Counted from the stretch's first letter, positions 18,146 through 29,258 are shown. The stretch: DNA of 41,710 bases from Rhodospirillales bacterium (GCA_028277795.1 JANQFP010000056.1:1-41710), one strand, 5' to 3'. Made by a program: numbers and translations. The notes: generated by a model not told the origin, from the letters alone.

Positions 18146-20368
18146 TCAAAGGGTCCGCGCGACCCGGAAACCGGTGGCGAAGACAGGCCTGGTCGGATCG
18201 ATCCGGCTGCGTCTGGCAGACCGGTAGTACGGAGCTTCGCTGTTCCAACCGCCGCCGCGGATAACGCGACGAGTGCAGGACTCGTCCCAACCGCCAACCA
18301 TTTCCGGGTAGCTCCCGTGGGTGCCGTAGGCCTGTTCGTCGTAGCAGTCCGCCACGGCCTCCCAGACGTTGCCGATCATATCGTGAAGGCCGAAGGGGTT
18401 CGCCCGGTAGCTGCCGACCGGCGCCGTCTTGGTGTGCCCGTCGTCGCATTCGGCATGTCCCGACTTGAAATCGTTCGCCCGTTTGCTCGCCTGGTCCCTG
18501 ACATTGGCGAAACGGCATGCGACCACTGGATCGTCGCCCCAATGCCTCGACGCGGTGGTTCCCGCCCGCGCCGCGTATTCCCATTCGGCTTCGGTCAGGA
18601 GACGGTAGCGGTGTCCGGTCTTGCGGGATAACCACGCCGCGTAAGCCTTTGCCGCCTGCCAGTTTACGCACACCACGGGATGGTCGTCGGTTTGGGGGAA
18701 TCCGGGGCTCCGCCAGTTGCTGCCGTCCTTCCATTGCCATTTCTTTTCCCAAACCCGGCACCGGTTGCCGGCATCGTACCCGGTGTCGCGGACGAACTCG
18801 GCGAACTGGCCTCTGGTCACCTCGTAACGGCCGACCGCCAACGGCCTGACAATGGTCACACGGTGCTGCGGGCCTTCGTTGCCTTTCCGGTACGCCTCCC
18901 ATTCCGGCGAGCCCATCAGGAAAGACCCCGGCGGCACCACCACCATCTCGGGACAGTCGGCGCAGTCCTTGAAAAAGGATCCCGGCACGTGCCGTTCGGG
19001 ATAGGCGCCGACGGCCGGCCGGACTCGCGTCGGCCCCGGCCCCACGGTGCTCGGGCGCGGAAGGCGCCCAGGTGCGTAGGCAACCAGCACCTTCTGCTCG
19101 TCTCCGAGCACGGTCGCCTGCTGGGGCCGATTGAAGCGGCGCCGGGCGGCGTAGGTCATGTCCCTGTCCAGATAGGCTTTGACCTCCGCCAGGGTCACCG
19201 CACCGTTGCCGTTGCCGAACGGTGCCGCGTCGGCACGGCCGTACAACGCACGCAGCACGTGGGCCGTGAAAAGGCCGTGGCCGGCCTCCCTGTCCCAGCT
19301 CGCCAACTGCGTGCCCTGCGCGGCCGTCACCACGGTCAGGCCCTGCGCCACCGCCGGCACCTTGGGCGTCACGTGGACCGGGCTCGCCTCCTGGCCGATC
19401 AGCATGCCCTCGGGTGACTCCCCGGAAAAGCAGGCGTCCAGGAGCACGGTCACCGACCGGGCCTCGATCTTGGCCAGGTTCTCGTACAGCAGGTCCACCG
19501 GGTAGCCGTTGATCTCGGGCGTGTCGGGATTGGCGTCCACCGGCAGCAGATAGCCGCGCCGGTCCTCCCGGCCGGGGACCCCGTGGCCCGAGTAGAACAC
19601 CACGACGTCGGACTCGCCGGGGCGGACGAACTGGTACAGCCGCCCCTTGTGGCTGGCGCGGCTGCCGAACACCGACATGAGCTCCGCCTGGGTGGCGTCG
19701 CGAAGATCGATGATGTTGCCCCGCCGGTAGCCCAGCACCTTGGCGACGAACCGACGGACCGCGGCGGCGTCATTGTGGGCATACGCCACCTCCGGCACGC
19801 GGCTGGCGTAGGTCCGGTTGCCGATGATCACGGCGACGCCGTCCAGGTTCTCGGCCGCCGGCGCTGGCACCGTGAATTCACCCGCGACCAGGGACCCGAC
19901 GACAGAGGCCTCGACGGGCCTGACAGCCGGCTCGGCGGGTGGTGGCGTTGGTGCCGACCTGATGGGCCGCGGTCGCGGCTTCGACGCTCGGGCCGGACGA
20001 AATACGAACCCGGCCTCACGAAAGCTGTCGGAATTGCAGAACGTTCGGTTCAGGGAAGCGTTCCAATAGAAATTCCATCGGATTCCCTGGGCGGAAAGCT
20101 CGGCCCTTTTCCATCCATCCGCCCCCCTTTCCACGGAGTAGACGGTCATCCTTTGCGAAAAGGATTGCTTGCTCTCACCCGGGGTGCCCTTCTTGAAGGC
20201 GACGACGCATCGCGTGCCGGCGAGCTTTCTCGCCTCCTCCGCGTCCGGTGTCGAGAGGTCGCCGGAAGCCGCACAGCCGCCGATGACCGCGGCCATGGCG
20301 AGCGCGGCAATCCCCGTCAACAGTAAGTAGGACCGGCCAATGACACCACGATCCGGTTGTTGCCCCAT
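18146..20368 (-). CDS. Caspase-like (peptidase C14) lipoprotein fused to an SUMF1/FGE-type domain
   Basis: A 740-residue predicted lipoprotein. A hydrophobic signal segment (about residues 14-31) ends in the lipobox VIGGC, with Cys 32 as the lipidation site. Residues about 45-125 form a Cys-containing domain I do not recognise, followed by a Pro/Ala-rich linker (130-175). Residues 176-430 form a caspase-fold peptidase with the catalytic His in YSGHG (His 262) and Cys in DACFSG (Cys 313). Residues about 470-740 form an SUMF1/formylglycine-generating-enzyme-like domain: MVVVPPGSFLMGS, YRLLTEAEWEYAARAG, GLHDMIGNVWE, RVIRGGGWNS. In true FGE the region after RGG(S/G)W carries two catalytic Cys; here it reads NSEAPYYRSARR, so copper-oxidase activity is unlikely and a binding role is more plausible. 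Caspase-SUMF1 fusions are known in bacteria; substrate and trigger are unknown. It lies between tRNA-Val and the tRNA-Asp relic. Confidence 0.9.
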   Translation of the reverse strand: MGQQPDRGVIGRSYLLLTGIAALAMAAVIGGCAASGDLSTPDAEEARKLAGTRCVVAFKKGTPGESKQSFSQRMTVYSVERGADGWKRAELSAQGIRWNFYWNASLNRTFCNSDSFREAGFVFRPARASKPRPRPIRSAPTPPPAEPAVRPVEASVVGSLVAGEFTVPAPAAENLDGVAVIIGNRTYASRVPEVAYAHNDAAAVRRFVAKVLGYRRGNIIDLRDATQAELMSVFGSRASHKGRLYQFVRPGESDVVVFYSGHGVPGREDRRGYLLPVDANPDTPEINGYPVDLLYENLAKIEARSVTVLLDACFSGESPEGMLIGQEASPVHVTPKVPAVAQGLTVVTAAQGTQLASWDREAGHGLFTAHVLRALYGRADAAPFGNGNGAVTLAEVKAYLDRDMTYAARRRFNRPQQATVLGDEQKVLVAYAPGRLPRPSTVGPGPTRVRPAVGAYPERHVPGSFFKDCADCPEMVVVPPGSFLMGSPEWEAYRKGNEGPQHRVTIVRPLAVGRYEVTRGQFAEFVRDTGYDAGNRCRVWEKKWQWKDGSNWRSPGFPQTDDHPVVCVNWQAAKAYAAWLSRKTGHRYRLLTEAEWEYAARAGTTASRHWGDDPVVACRFANVRDQASKRANDFKSGHAECDDGHTKTAPVGSYRANPFGLHDMIGNVWEAVADCYDEQAYGTHGSYPEMVGGWDESCTRRVIRGGGWNSEAPYYRSARRSRIDPTRPVFATGFRVARTL

Positions 20369-20400
20369 GCGGGATCAGCCTGCGCCGTTCAGCAACCGAA

Positions 20401-20429
20401 AGTATCGTCCCGACCCGCCTGCGGGTCAA
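20401..20429 (-). promoter_or_regulatory. Putative promoter of the caspase-SUMF1 gene with internal palindrome
   Basis: TTGACC (20424-20429), a 17-base spacer and GATACT (20401-20406) on the minus strand, about 32 bases before the ATG at 20368. A perfect inverted repeat, GACCCGC-2 bases-GCGGGTC (20412-20427), overlaps the -35 and spacer and could be a repressor operator. Confidence 0.55.
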
Positions 20430-20557
20430 ACGTCGAGGGATATCAGCACATGGTGCGGTTGCTTGGAGTCGATCACCAGACCCCAAGCCTGCGCCGGCTT
20501 ACGCGATGACGGAATCGCAGGGAACCCAGGAAGCCGCGGGAGGGGACGCGCGCGGAA

Positions 20558-20633
20558 TGGTGGGCGGTGACGGGCTCGAACCGCCGACATCCACGGTGTA
20601 AACGTGGCGCTCTCCCAACTGAGCTAACCGCCC
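20558..20633 (-). tRNA. tRNA-Val (TAC)
   Basis: Minus-strand cloverleaf: acceptor GGGCGGT/ACCGCCC, D arm GCTC/GAGC, anticodon stem CCACG/CGTGG with loop TTTACAC (anticodon TAC at 20598-20600), and T arm with loop TTCGAGC. Discriminator A and encoded CCA at 20558-20560. In many alphaproteobacteria tRNA-Val and tRNA-Asp are adjacent between hup and nuoA (recalled synteny); here about 4 kb of accessory DNA separates them. Confidence 0.97.
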
Positions 20634-20709
20634 GAGACGCCCGCCGACGCACCCGCACTGCCTCGCAGGGTGACCCCGTGGCGCCGGTCCAGGCCCCGGC
20701 AAAGACAAT

Positions 20710-20738
20710 GCCGGCCGCGCGCGGGTCGCGCAGCCGGC
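20710..20738 (-). terminator. Probable terminator of hup
   Basis: A 12-base-pair hairpin (one G-T pair) with a five-base loop, followed on the minus strand by ATTGTCTTTG. It starts 26 bases after the HU stop codon. The T tract is imperfect. Confidence 0.55.
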
Positions 20739-20764
20739 AGGAAATGCTCGACGTTGCGGCAGTC

Positions 20765-21037
20765 CTAGTTGACCGAGTCCTTCAACCCCTTGCCAGCCTT
20801 GAACTTCGGCTGGTTCGACGCGGGAATCTGGATGTTCTCACCGGTCCGCGGATTGCGTCCCTGGGTGGCGGCGCGCCGGCTGACGCTGAACGTGCCGAAG
20901 CCCACCAGACGGACCTCCTGCCCCTTCTTGAGGGACTCGGTGATCGCGTCGAAAACGCCGTCCACGGCCTTGGCCGCGTCCGCCTTCGAAAGACCGGTAT
21001 TACTCGCGACGGTCGCGACAAGATCGTTCTTGTTCAC
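20765..21037 (-). CDS. hup: DNA-binding protein HU
   Basis: Small histone-like nucleoid protein that bends DNA as a dimer. The 90-residue product starts (M/V)NKNDLVATVASNTGLSKAD and contains VRLVGFGTFSVSRRAA and GRNPRTGENIQIPAS, the beta-arm with the conserved Pro that intercalates DNA, then PKFKAGKGLKD. The start is a GTG at 21037, with AGGAGG ten bases upstream; the longer reading frame adds a segment unlike HU. It follows lon, as in many proteobacteria. Whether it is HU-alpha or HU-beta type is not decided; hupB is the usual label for the copy beside lon. Confidence 0.96.
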   Translation of the reverse strand: MNKNDLVATVASNTGLSKADAAKAVDGVFDAITESLKKGQEVRLVGFGTFSVSRRAATQGRNPRTGENIQIPASNQPKFKAGKGLKDSVN

Positions 21038-21159
21038 CTTCGCACCCCCTCCTGTTGGATAAATCGACGTGAGATGGAATGACTTCGATCGAAAGTCAAT
21101 CTCGCTTTCGAGACCCGGCGGCACTCCGGCAACGCCGCAACCACGCCGGCGGACGCGCA

Positions 21160-21188
21160 GTGTAAATCGGTCATTCTCGGCGCGTCAA
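21160..21188 (-). promoter_or_regulatory. Putative hup promoter
   Basis: TTGACG (21183-21188), 17-base spacer, TTACAC (21160-21165) on the minus strand. It predicts a leader of about 115 bases before the GTG at 21037. Confidence 0.6.
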
Positions 21189-21244
21189 TCGGAGAACGGC
21201 GATTTTCCACGGGTTTTTGCCGATTGGCGATGGTTCGAAATGAT

Positions 21245-21271
21245 GCGGCGGCGCCATTCGGACGCCGCCGC
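21245..21271 (-). terminator. Probable terminator hairpin after lon
   Basis: A perfect nine-base-pair GC stem (GCGGCGGCG/CGCCGCCGC) with a nine-base loop, 38 bases after the lon stop codon. On the minus strand it is followed by ATCATTTCG, a weak T tract. Confidence 0.45.
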
Positions 21272-21308
21272 CCCTCGCGACCGGGCTCTCTAAACCAATG
21301 GTTGAGCG

Positions 21309-23723
<2,415 letters not shown>

Positions 23724-23834
23724 GGGTCCTCGCGGGATTATTTGTTGACCGTCACCCCGAGGCGCCCGGGATCAAGGCCGAGTTCCAAACAAAGGTGGCC
23801 TCAAAAACGGTGCCGTTCAAGGGCGGAGGTGCGA

Positions 23835-25100
23835 TCAGGCGCTGCTTTCCACGTCGTCGCGACGGTCGGCGTAGATGTAGAGCGGGCTGGCGGAGTCTTC
23901 GGCGACCTCGTGGTTGATGACCACCTCCTCGACGCCTTCCAGGCCCGGCAGATCGAACATGGTGTTGAGCAGGATGTTCTCCATGATCGAGCGCAGCCCG
24001 CGGGCCCCGGTCTTGCGGTCGACGGCCTTCTTCGCGATGCTGCTGAGCGCCCCGTCGGTGAAGGCGAGCCGCACGTCCTCCATCTCGAACATCCGCTGGT
24101 ATTGCTTGACCAGCGCGTTCTTGGGCTTGGTCAGGATCTCGACCAGGGCCCCGGCGTCCAGGTCGTCGAGGGTGGCGATCACCGGAAGTCGGCCGACGAA
24201 CTCGGGGATCAGGCCGAACTTGAGCAGGTCCTCGGGCTCCACCTCGCGCAGGATGTGGCCGGTCTGCCGCTCGTCGGCGGCGCGCACGTCGGCCCCGAAT
24301 CCGATGCTGGTGCCGCGGCCGCGGCTGGAGATGATCTTGTCCAGGCCGGAGAAGGCGCCGCCGCAGATGAACAGGATATTGGTGGTATCCACCTGCAGGA
24401 ACTCCTGCTGCGGGTGCTTGCGGCCGCCCTGAGGGGGCACGCTGGCGACGGTCCCTTCCATGATCTTGAGCAGGGCCTGCTGCACGCCCTCGCCCGACAC
24501 GTCGCGGGTGATGGACGGGTTGTCGGACTTGCGCGAGATCTTGTCCACCTCGTCGATGTAGACGATGCCCCGCTGGGCCCGCTCCACATTGTAGTCGGCC
24601 GACTGCAGCAGCTTGAGGATGATGTTCTCCACGTCCTCGCCCACGTAGCCCGCCTCGGTGAGCGTCGTCGCGTCGGCCATGGTGAACGGGACGTCGAGGA
24701 TGCGCGCCAGGGTCTGGGCGAGCAGGGTCTTGCCGCAGCCGGTGGGGCCGATGAGCAGGATGTTGGACTTGGCCAGTTCGACGTCGTTGTTCTTGGTGCT
24801 GTGGCCCAGGCGCTTGTAATGGTTGTGCACGGCCACCGACAGGACCCGCTTGGCGTGGTCCTGGCCGATCACGTAGTCGTCGAGGACCGAGCAGATCTCG
24901 CGGGGCGTGGGCACGCCGTTGCCGGACTTCACCAGGTTGGTCTTGTGCTCCTCCCGGATGATGTCCATGCACAGCTCGACGCATTCATCGCAGATGAACA
25001 CGGTCGGACCGGCAATCAGCTTGCGGACCTCGTGCTGGCTCTTGCCGCAAAACGAGCAGTAGAGCGTGTTCTTCGAGTCGCCGCCGGTTGATTTGCTCAT
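23835..25100 (-). CDS. clpX: ClpX, AAA+ unfoldase of the ClpXP protease
   Basis: Recognises tagged proteins, unfolds them with ATP and feeds them to ClpP. The 421-residue protein has the N-terminal zinc-binding domain with Cys 15, 18, 37 and 40, Walker [16 protein letters not shown], Walker [11 protein letters not shown], the pore loop GYVGEDVEN and the ClpP-docking IGF-type loop in [10 protein letters not shown]. The sensor-2 block [12 protein letters not shown] is present. Length is typical. clpP lies 136 bases upstream, with a possible separate promoter in the gap. Confidence 0.98.
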   Translation of the reverse strand: MSKSTGGDSKNTLYCSFCGKSQHEVRKLIAGPTVFICDECVELCMDIIREEHKTNLVKSGNGVPTPREICSVLDDYVIGQDHAKRVLSVAVHNHYKRLGHSTKNNDVELAKSNILLIGPTGCGKTLLAQTLARILDVPFTMADATTLTEAGYVGEDVENIILKLLQSADYNVERAQRGIVYIDEVDKISRKSDNPSITRDVSGEGVQQALLKIMEGTVASVPPQGGRKHPQQEFLQVDTTNILFICGGAFSGLDKIISSRGRGTSIGFGADVRAADERQTGHILREVEPEDLLKFGLIPEFVGRLPVIATLDDLDAGALVEILTKPKNALVKQYQRMFEMEDVRLAFTDGALSSIAKKAVDRKTGARGLRSIMENILLNTMFDLPGLEGVEEVVINHEVAEDSASPLYIYADRRDDVESSA

Positions 25101-25136
25101 GGTCGATGTGCCCCAGACACAGCCCCCATGGAAGCT

Positions 25137-25166
25137 ATGTTAGCCGCTAGCCCGCTGCACGCACAA
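25137..25166 (-). promoter_or_regulatory. Possible clpX promoter
   Basis: TTGTGC (25161-25166), 18-base spacer and TAACAT (25137-25142) on the minus strand in the clpP-clpX gap, with a leader of about 30 bases. It is a moderate match only. Confidence 0.4.
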
Positions 25167-25236
25167 TCCCCAAATAGCGACCGCCGGCCGCGGTGGCGGG
25201 CCATCCCGTCGCCGTGCGGGTGCGAAATGCCGTCGG

Positions 25237-25899
25237 CTACGAGATCTTCTTGGGCTCGTCGGGCTCGGCGTCGTCTTCGCCTTCCGGCCGCGGGCGGCTG
25301 ATCACCACTTCGTCGATCAACCCGAAATCCCTGGCCTCGTCCGGGGACATGAACCGGTCGCGCTCGACGGCTGATTCGATCACGTCCAGGGGCTGTCCGG
25401 TGTGCTCCACGTAGATGCGGTTGAGCCGGTCGCGCAGGGCCAGAATCTCCTTGGCCTGGATCTCGATGTCGGTGGCCTGGCCCTGGGCGCCGCCCGACGG
25501 CTGGTGGATCATGATGCGCGAGTTGGGCAGCGCGAAGCGCTTGCCCTTGGTCCCGGCGCACAGAAGGAACGACCCCATGGACGCCGCCTGGCCGATGCAC
25601 ACCGTCGAGATGTCCGGCCGGATGTAGCGCATGGTGTCGTAGATGGCGAGGCCGGAGGTGACGATGCCGCCCGGGGAGTTGATGTAGAACGCGATGTCCT
25701 TGTTGGGGTTCTCCGATTCCAGGAACAGGAGCTGGGCACAGACCAGGCTGGCCACCCCGTCGGTCACCGCCCCTGTGAGGAAGATGATGCGCTCCTTGAG
25801 CAGCCGCGAATAGATGTCGTAGGCGCGCTCGCCACGGTTGGTGGTCTCCACGACCATGGGGATGAGTCCCTGCATGGTCGCTCCCTGCCCATCGCTCAT
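25237..25899 (-). CDS. clpP: ClpP, proteolytic subunit of Clp protease
   Basis: Serine peptidase that forms the 14-subunit chamber used by ClpX. The catalytic triad is visible: Ser 107 in GQAASMGS, His 132 in MIHQPSGG and Asp 181 in ERDRFMSP, with the spacing of the E. coli enzyme. The tail after residue 205 is acidic ([13 protein letters not shown]) and longer than in E. coli. The ATG at 25899 overlaps the tig stop by four bases (ATGA); internal Met 9 and Met 15 are also possible starts, and N-terminal processing is usual in the family. Confidence 0.97.
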   Translation of the reverse strand: MSDGQGATMQGLIPMVVETTNRGERAYDIYSRLLKERIIFLTGAVTDGVASLVCAQLLFLESENPNKDIAFYINSPGGIVTSGLAIYDTMRYIRPDISTVCIGQAASMGSFLLCAGTKGKRFALPNSRIMIHQPSGGAQGQATDIEIQAKEILALRDRLNRIYVEHTGQPLDVIESAVERDRFMSPDEARDFGLIDEVVISRPRPEGEDDAEPDEPKKIS

Positions 25900-27383
25900 T
25901 CTGTCGCGTCCTTATTCCCGGTGGAGGCGGCCTTCTTCTTCCTTCCGCCCTTGGTCTTCGTACTCTTGGCCGGCTCATCGGGGGTGGCCGCCGGCTCGTC
26001 GTCGGGGTCCCGCATCAGCTCGTCCACGGACACGGTCCGGTCGGTCACCGTCGCCATCTCCAGGATGAAGTCAACCACCTTGTCCTCGTAGAGGGGCGCC
26101 GTGACCGCCTCCCGGGCATCGGCGTTCTTGCGCAGGAACTCGACCACTGCCTGTTCCTGACCGGGGTAGTTGCGGGCCTCGGCGGCGATGGCGCGGTTGA
26201 TGTCCTCCTGGGACACCTGGATGTTGTTGTTGCGGCCGGTCTCGGCCAGCACCAGGCCCAGCCGCACCCGGCGTTCGGCGATGTCCCGGTATTCCGCCTG
26301 CAACTCGTCGTCGCTCTTGTCGGCGTCCTCGTCGTGGGCGTGATGGTGGTCATGGTCGTGATCATGATCGTGGTCGTGATCATGGTCGTGGGCATGGTCA
26401 TGCCCGGCGTGGGCACCGCGCTCGGCCTGGACCCGCTGCCAGATGCCCTCGAACTCTCGATCGACCATGCCCAGGGGGACCTCGAAGCGGTACATCTCGG
26501 CCAGGGCGTCGAGCAGGGCCCGCTTCAAACGCAGGCGCGAGATGGCCTTGTACTCCCGCCCCCGGTCCTCGCGGATGCGCTGCTTGAGGTCGTCGAGTCC
26601 CTCGGCGCCGACCTTGCGGGCCAGCTCGTCGTCCAACGCCGCCGGTTTGTTCTGGCGCAGCTCCTTGACGTCGACCTCGAACTCGGCCGCCTTGCCGGCC
26701 AGGGTCTCGGCCGGGTAGTCGTCGGGGAAGGTGATGCGGACGTCGACGCGGCTGCCGGCCTTGGCGCCGACGAGCTGGTCTTCGAAGCCGGGAATGAATG
26801 ACCCCGATCCCAGTTCCAGCGAGTAGTCCTGAGCGCTGCTGCCCGGAAACTCCTCGCCGTCGACCTTGCCGACGAAATCAATGACCACGACGTCCCCCGC
26901 CGCCGCTGCGCGCGCCTTGGTCACCGGCTCCGCCGTCGCGTGGGCGGCGGCCAGGCGCTCGAGGACCGACGTCACCGCGTCGTCGTCGGGCTCGGCCACC
27001 AGGCGCTCCAGGTTCAGCGCCGCGAAGTCGATGGGGGCGATCTCCGGCAGCACCTCGAGCGCCATGGTGTACTCCAGGGCGCCACCGTCGGCGAAGCTGG
27101 TGATCTCGATCCTGGGCTGCATGGCCGGGCGCAGCCCGCGATCGGCGATGACCTTGCCCGAGGAGTCCTGGACGGTGCGCTCCAGGACCTCGCCCATGAC
27201 CGACGGGCCGAATCGTTTGCGCAACACGGCCACCGGGGCCTTGCCCGGACGGAAACCGGGCACGCGGACCGACTTGGTCAGCTCCTTGAGCCGGCTGGTG
27301 ATCTGGTCCTCGATCTCGTCGGCGGGAACCTCGACCTTGAATTCCCGCTTCAGTCCCTCGGTGCCGGTTTCGGTAACCTGCAT
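25896..27383 (-). CDS. tig: Trigger factor with a histidine-rich insertion
   Basis: Ribosome-bound chaperone and peptidyl-prolyl isomerase. The 495-residue protein begins [20 protein letters not shown]. The ribosome-binding signature GFRPGKAP is at residues 43-50, and the FKBP-type isomerase domain spans about residues 150-245 ([35 protein letters not shown]). Inside the C-terminal chaperone domain, residues 325-350 are almost only His and Asp (14 His), an insertion that makes the protein about 45-60 residues longer than usual together with a Lys-rich tail. SlyD-like metal binding is a plausible but unproven effect. An alternative ATG at 27389 would add two residues. It overlaps clpP by four bases. 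Confidence 0.96.
   Translation of the reverse strand: MQVTETGTEGLKREFKVEVPADEIEDQITSRLKELTKSVRVPGFRPGKAPVAVLRKRFGPSVMGEVLERTVQDSSGKVIADRGLRPAMQPRIEITSFADGGALEYTMALEVLPEIAPIDFAALNLERLVAEPDDDAVTSVLERLAAAHATAEPVTKARAAAAGDVVVIDFVGKVDGEEFPGSSAQDYSLELGSGSFIPGFEDQLVGAKAGSRVDVRITFPDDYPAETLAGKAAEFEVDVKELRQNKPAALDDELARKVGAEGLDDLKQRIREDRGREYKAISRLRLKRALLDALAEMYRFEVPLGMVDREFEGIWQRVQAERGAHAGHDHAHDHDHDHDHDHDHDHHHAHDEDADKSDDELQAEYRDIAERRVRLGLVLAETGRNNNIQVSQEDINRAIAAEARNYPGQEQAVVEFLRKNADAREAVTAPLYEDKVVDFILEMATVTDRTVSVDELMRDPDDEPAATPDEPAKSTKTKGGRKKKAASTGNKDATE
26334..26411 (-). repeat. In-frame simple repeat encoding a His/Asp run in trigger factor
   Basis: A near-perfect hexanucleotide repeat (CAC or CAT alternating with GAC or GAT) encodes residues 325-350 of trigger factor. 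Codons vary between the synonymous forms, which suggests the run is kept by selection on the protein rather than being a recent slippage product. Confidence 0.85.
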
Positions 27384-27475
27384 TGGCATACCCGTCGGAT
27401 TGCCTCGCGATCGTCGACCATGCCGCCCGGAAGCGCCCTGGGCATCCGCAGCTGCGCGATGTGTGGATGGCGGTC

Positions 27476-27560
27476 TGGTGCGGGCGGAGGGACTTGAACC
27501 CCCACGACTTGCGTCACAGGTACCTAAAACCTGCGTGTCTACCAGTTCCACCACGCCCGC
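27476..27560 (-). tRNA. tRNA-Leu (TAG)
   Basis: An 85-base class II tRNA on the minus strand. Acceptor GCGGGCG/CGCCCGC, anticodon stem CAGGT/ACCTG with loop TTTAGGT (anticodon TAG at 27524-27526), a long variable arm, and T loop TTCAAGT. Discriminator A and encoded CCA at 27476-27478. It is 92 bases upstream of tig; no separate tig promoter was found in that gap. Confidence 0.97.
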
Positions 27561-27593
27561 CACTGTTCCCGGGACTCCGGGCGGGGCCGCGCG

Positions 27594-27621
27594 ACTCTAT
27601 ACGATTGGCAACACCTGTCAA
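27594..27621 (-). promoter_or_regulatory. Putative tRNA-Leu promoter
   Basis: Perfect TTGACA (27616-27621), 16-base spacer and TAGAGT (27594-27599) on the minus strand, about 34 bases before the tRNA 5' end. It may also drive tig-clpP by read-through. Confidence 0.65.
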
Positions 27622-27663
27622 TCGCCTCCACCGGCGGGCTCTCAGCGGTGCCGGGGGTCGGCG

Positions 27664-29142
27664 TCAGGACCGGTTTTCCGGCTCGTCGAACAGGCGGCGC
27701 AGAACACCCGGAAGCATGTCCGACAGGTCCTCGGCGATGAGGCCGGGACCGAAGGACTCGGCCGCCGCCCCGTGCAGCCAGGCAGCGGCGCAACCGGCGT
27801 CGAAGGCGTCCATACCCTGGGCCATGAGGCCGAGAGCGAAACCGGCGAGGACGTCGCCGGTGCCCCCCGTGGCCAGGCCGGGCGGCGCCAATGTGTTGAC
27901 GACGGCGCGCCCGTCGGGGGCCGCGATCACCGTATCGGCCCCCTTGAGCAGGACCACCGCGCCACTGCGCTGGGCGGCGTGGCGGGCCCGCGACAGCTTG
28001 TCGCCGTCGACGCTGAACAGGCGCGCGAACTCCCCTTCGTGGGGCGTCAGCAGGCAGGGCGCCGCGATCTCGCCGAACATCCCGTCGGGGTGACCTTCGA
28101 AGACGGTGAGGCCGTCGGCGTCGATGACGCACGCCTTGTGCTTGCGCAAGGCGGTCAGCACGCGGCGGCGAGTGCGTTCGCTGACGCCGGCGCCGGGGCC
28201 GAGCAGCACCGCGTTGCGCCGCGGGTCGGACAGGAACTCGCCGAACTCCCAGTTGTTGGTCACCGGCTTGACCAGGGTCCCCGGCTGGCCTGCCGCATAG
28301 ACCGGAAACTGGGACGGCGGCACGGCCAGGGTCACCAGGCCGGCCCCGACGCGGCGTGCCGCCAAGGCCGCTAGGCGCGCGGCACCGGTCATCTCCTGGC
28401 CGCCGAGTATCACCGCGTGGCCGCGGTGGTACTTGTTGGTGGCGGCACCGGGGCGCGGAAAGCGCGCCCGCCACAATGCCGGACCGTTGGCGAACGTTTG
28501 CGGGGCGATGTCGGCCAGCACGTCGTCGGGGATGCCGATGTCCGCAACCACCACGTCGCCGCAATGGTCGCGCCCCGGCATCAGCAGGTGACCGGGCTTG
28601 GGACGGAAGAAGGTCACCGTGACCCGGCACCGCGTGGCCGCGCCGAGCACGGCGCCCGTATCGCCGTGGATGCCGCTGGGGGTATCCACGGCGACGCAGT
28701 CCAGGCCGCGCCGGTCGATGGCCTCGACCGCCTCCAGGGCCGCGCCCTCCAGGTCGCGCGCCAGGCCGGCTCCGAACAGGGCGTCGACCACGACCCCGCA
28801 GCCGTCGAGGCTTTGGCCCGCCTCGAGGGGCTGCACGTCGCCGGACCAGCGCCCGGCGTTGACTGCGGCATCGCCCTTGAGCCGGTCGCGGGCACCGAGG
28901 AGGGAGACCTTCACCGGCCAGCCGTGGTCGGCCATCAGGCGGGCCACCACGAAGCCGTCGCCGCCGTTGTTGCCCGGTCCGCACAACACGGCCAACGGTT
29001 GCGGTTCCCAGCGCTGCCGGATCTCGTCGGCGATGGCGGTGCCCGCCGCTTCCATGAGGTCGAGGCTGGGCACGCCGGCGGCCACCGCAGCTTGGTCGGC
29101 CCGATACATCTCCTCGACGGTCAGGACGGCGTTGTCGGTCAT
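27664..29142 (-). CDS. nnr: Bifunctional NAD(P)H-hydrate epimerase/dehydratase
   Basis: Repairs damaged, hydrated NADH and NADPH. The 492-residue protein has an N-terminal YjeF_N (epimerase) domain with LCGPGNNGGDGFVVARLM near residue 55 and VVDALFGAGLARDL. The C-terminal carbohydrate-kinase-like dehydratase domain has RRVGAGLVTLAVP, LTPHEGEFARL and, near the end, LATGGTGDVLAGFALGLMA with its nucleotide-binding glycines. The ATG at 29142 (MTDNAVLTVEEMYRAD) is chosen because the family starts close to this point; a longer frame adds 30 unrelated residues. It is divergent from dadA. Confidence 0.95.
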   Translation of the reverse strand: MTDNAVLTVEEMYRADQAAVAAGVPSLDLMEAAGTAIADEIRQRWEPQPLAVLCGPGNNGGDGFVVARLMADHGWPVKVSLLGARDRLKGDAAVNAGRWSGDVQPLEAGQSLDGCGVVVDALFGAGLARDLEGAALEAVEAIDRRGLDCVAVDTPSGIHGDTGAVLGAATRCRVTVTFFRPKPGHLLMPGRDHCGDVVVADIGIPDDVLADIAPQTFANGPALWRARFPRPGAATNKYHRGHAVILGGQEMTGAARLAALAARRVGAGLVTLAVPPSQFPVYAAGQPGTLVKPVTNNWEFGEFLSDPRRNAVLLGPGAGVSERTRRRVLTALRKHKACVIDADGLTVFEGHPDGMFGEIAAPCLLTPHEGEFARLFSVDGDKLSRARHAAQRSGAVVLLKGADTVIAAPDGRAVVNTLAPPGLATGGTGDVLAGFALGLMAQGMDAFDAGCAAAWLHGAAAESFGPGLIAEDLSDMLPGVLRRLFDEPENRS

Positions 29143-29192
29143 GGAACGAGGGCTCGACGGCGGTGGGGCGGCACCCTGGCCGAACGGACTGG

Positions 29193-29224
29193 CGCGCACT
29201 ATAAGGGTGTCGCGCACTATAAGT
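29193..29224 (+). promoter_or_regulatory. Tandem CGCGCACTATAAG repeat ahead of dadA
   Basis: The 13-mer CGCGCACTATAAG occurs at 29193-29205 and again at 29211-29223, an 18-base period. Each copy contains a -10-like TATAAG on the plus strand; the first has a TGGCCG at a 17-base spacing upstream. It lies between the divergent nnr and dadA genes and may hold the dadA promoter and a repeated operator. Confidence 0.5.
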
Positions 29225-29258
29225 GGCTCCACATGAAACGCAATTTAAGCTTTCGCTG

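Noticed and set aside
18146-18750. C-terminal domain read as an active formylglycine-generating enzyme
   Set aside because: The catalytic Cys pair expected after the RGGSW-type motif is missing, and no sulfatase gene is nearby.
16556-20557. Integrase-driven genomic island
   Set aside because: No integrase or recombinase gene is present and the repeat covers the tRNA 5' half, not the usual 3' half; kept only as an open question in the findings.
23724-23834. Heat-shock (sigma-32) promoter before lon
   Set aside because: CTTGAAC is present but no acceptable -10 lies at the right distance; not strong enough to annotate.
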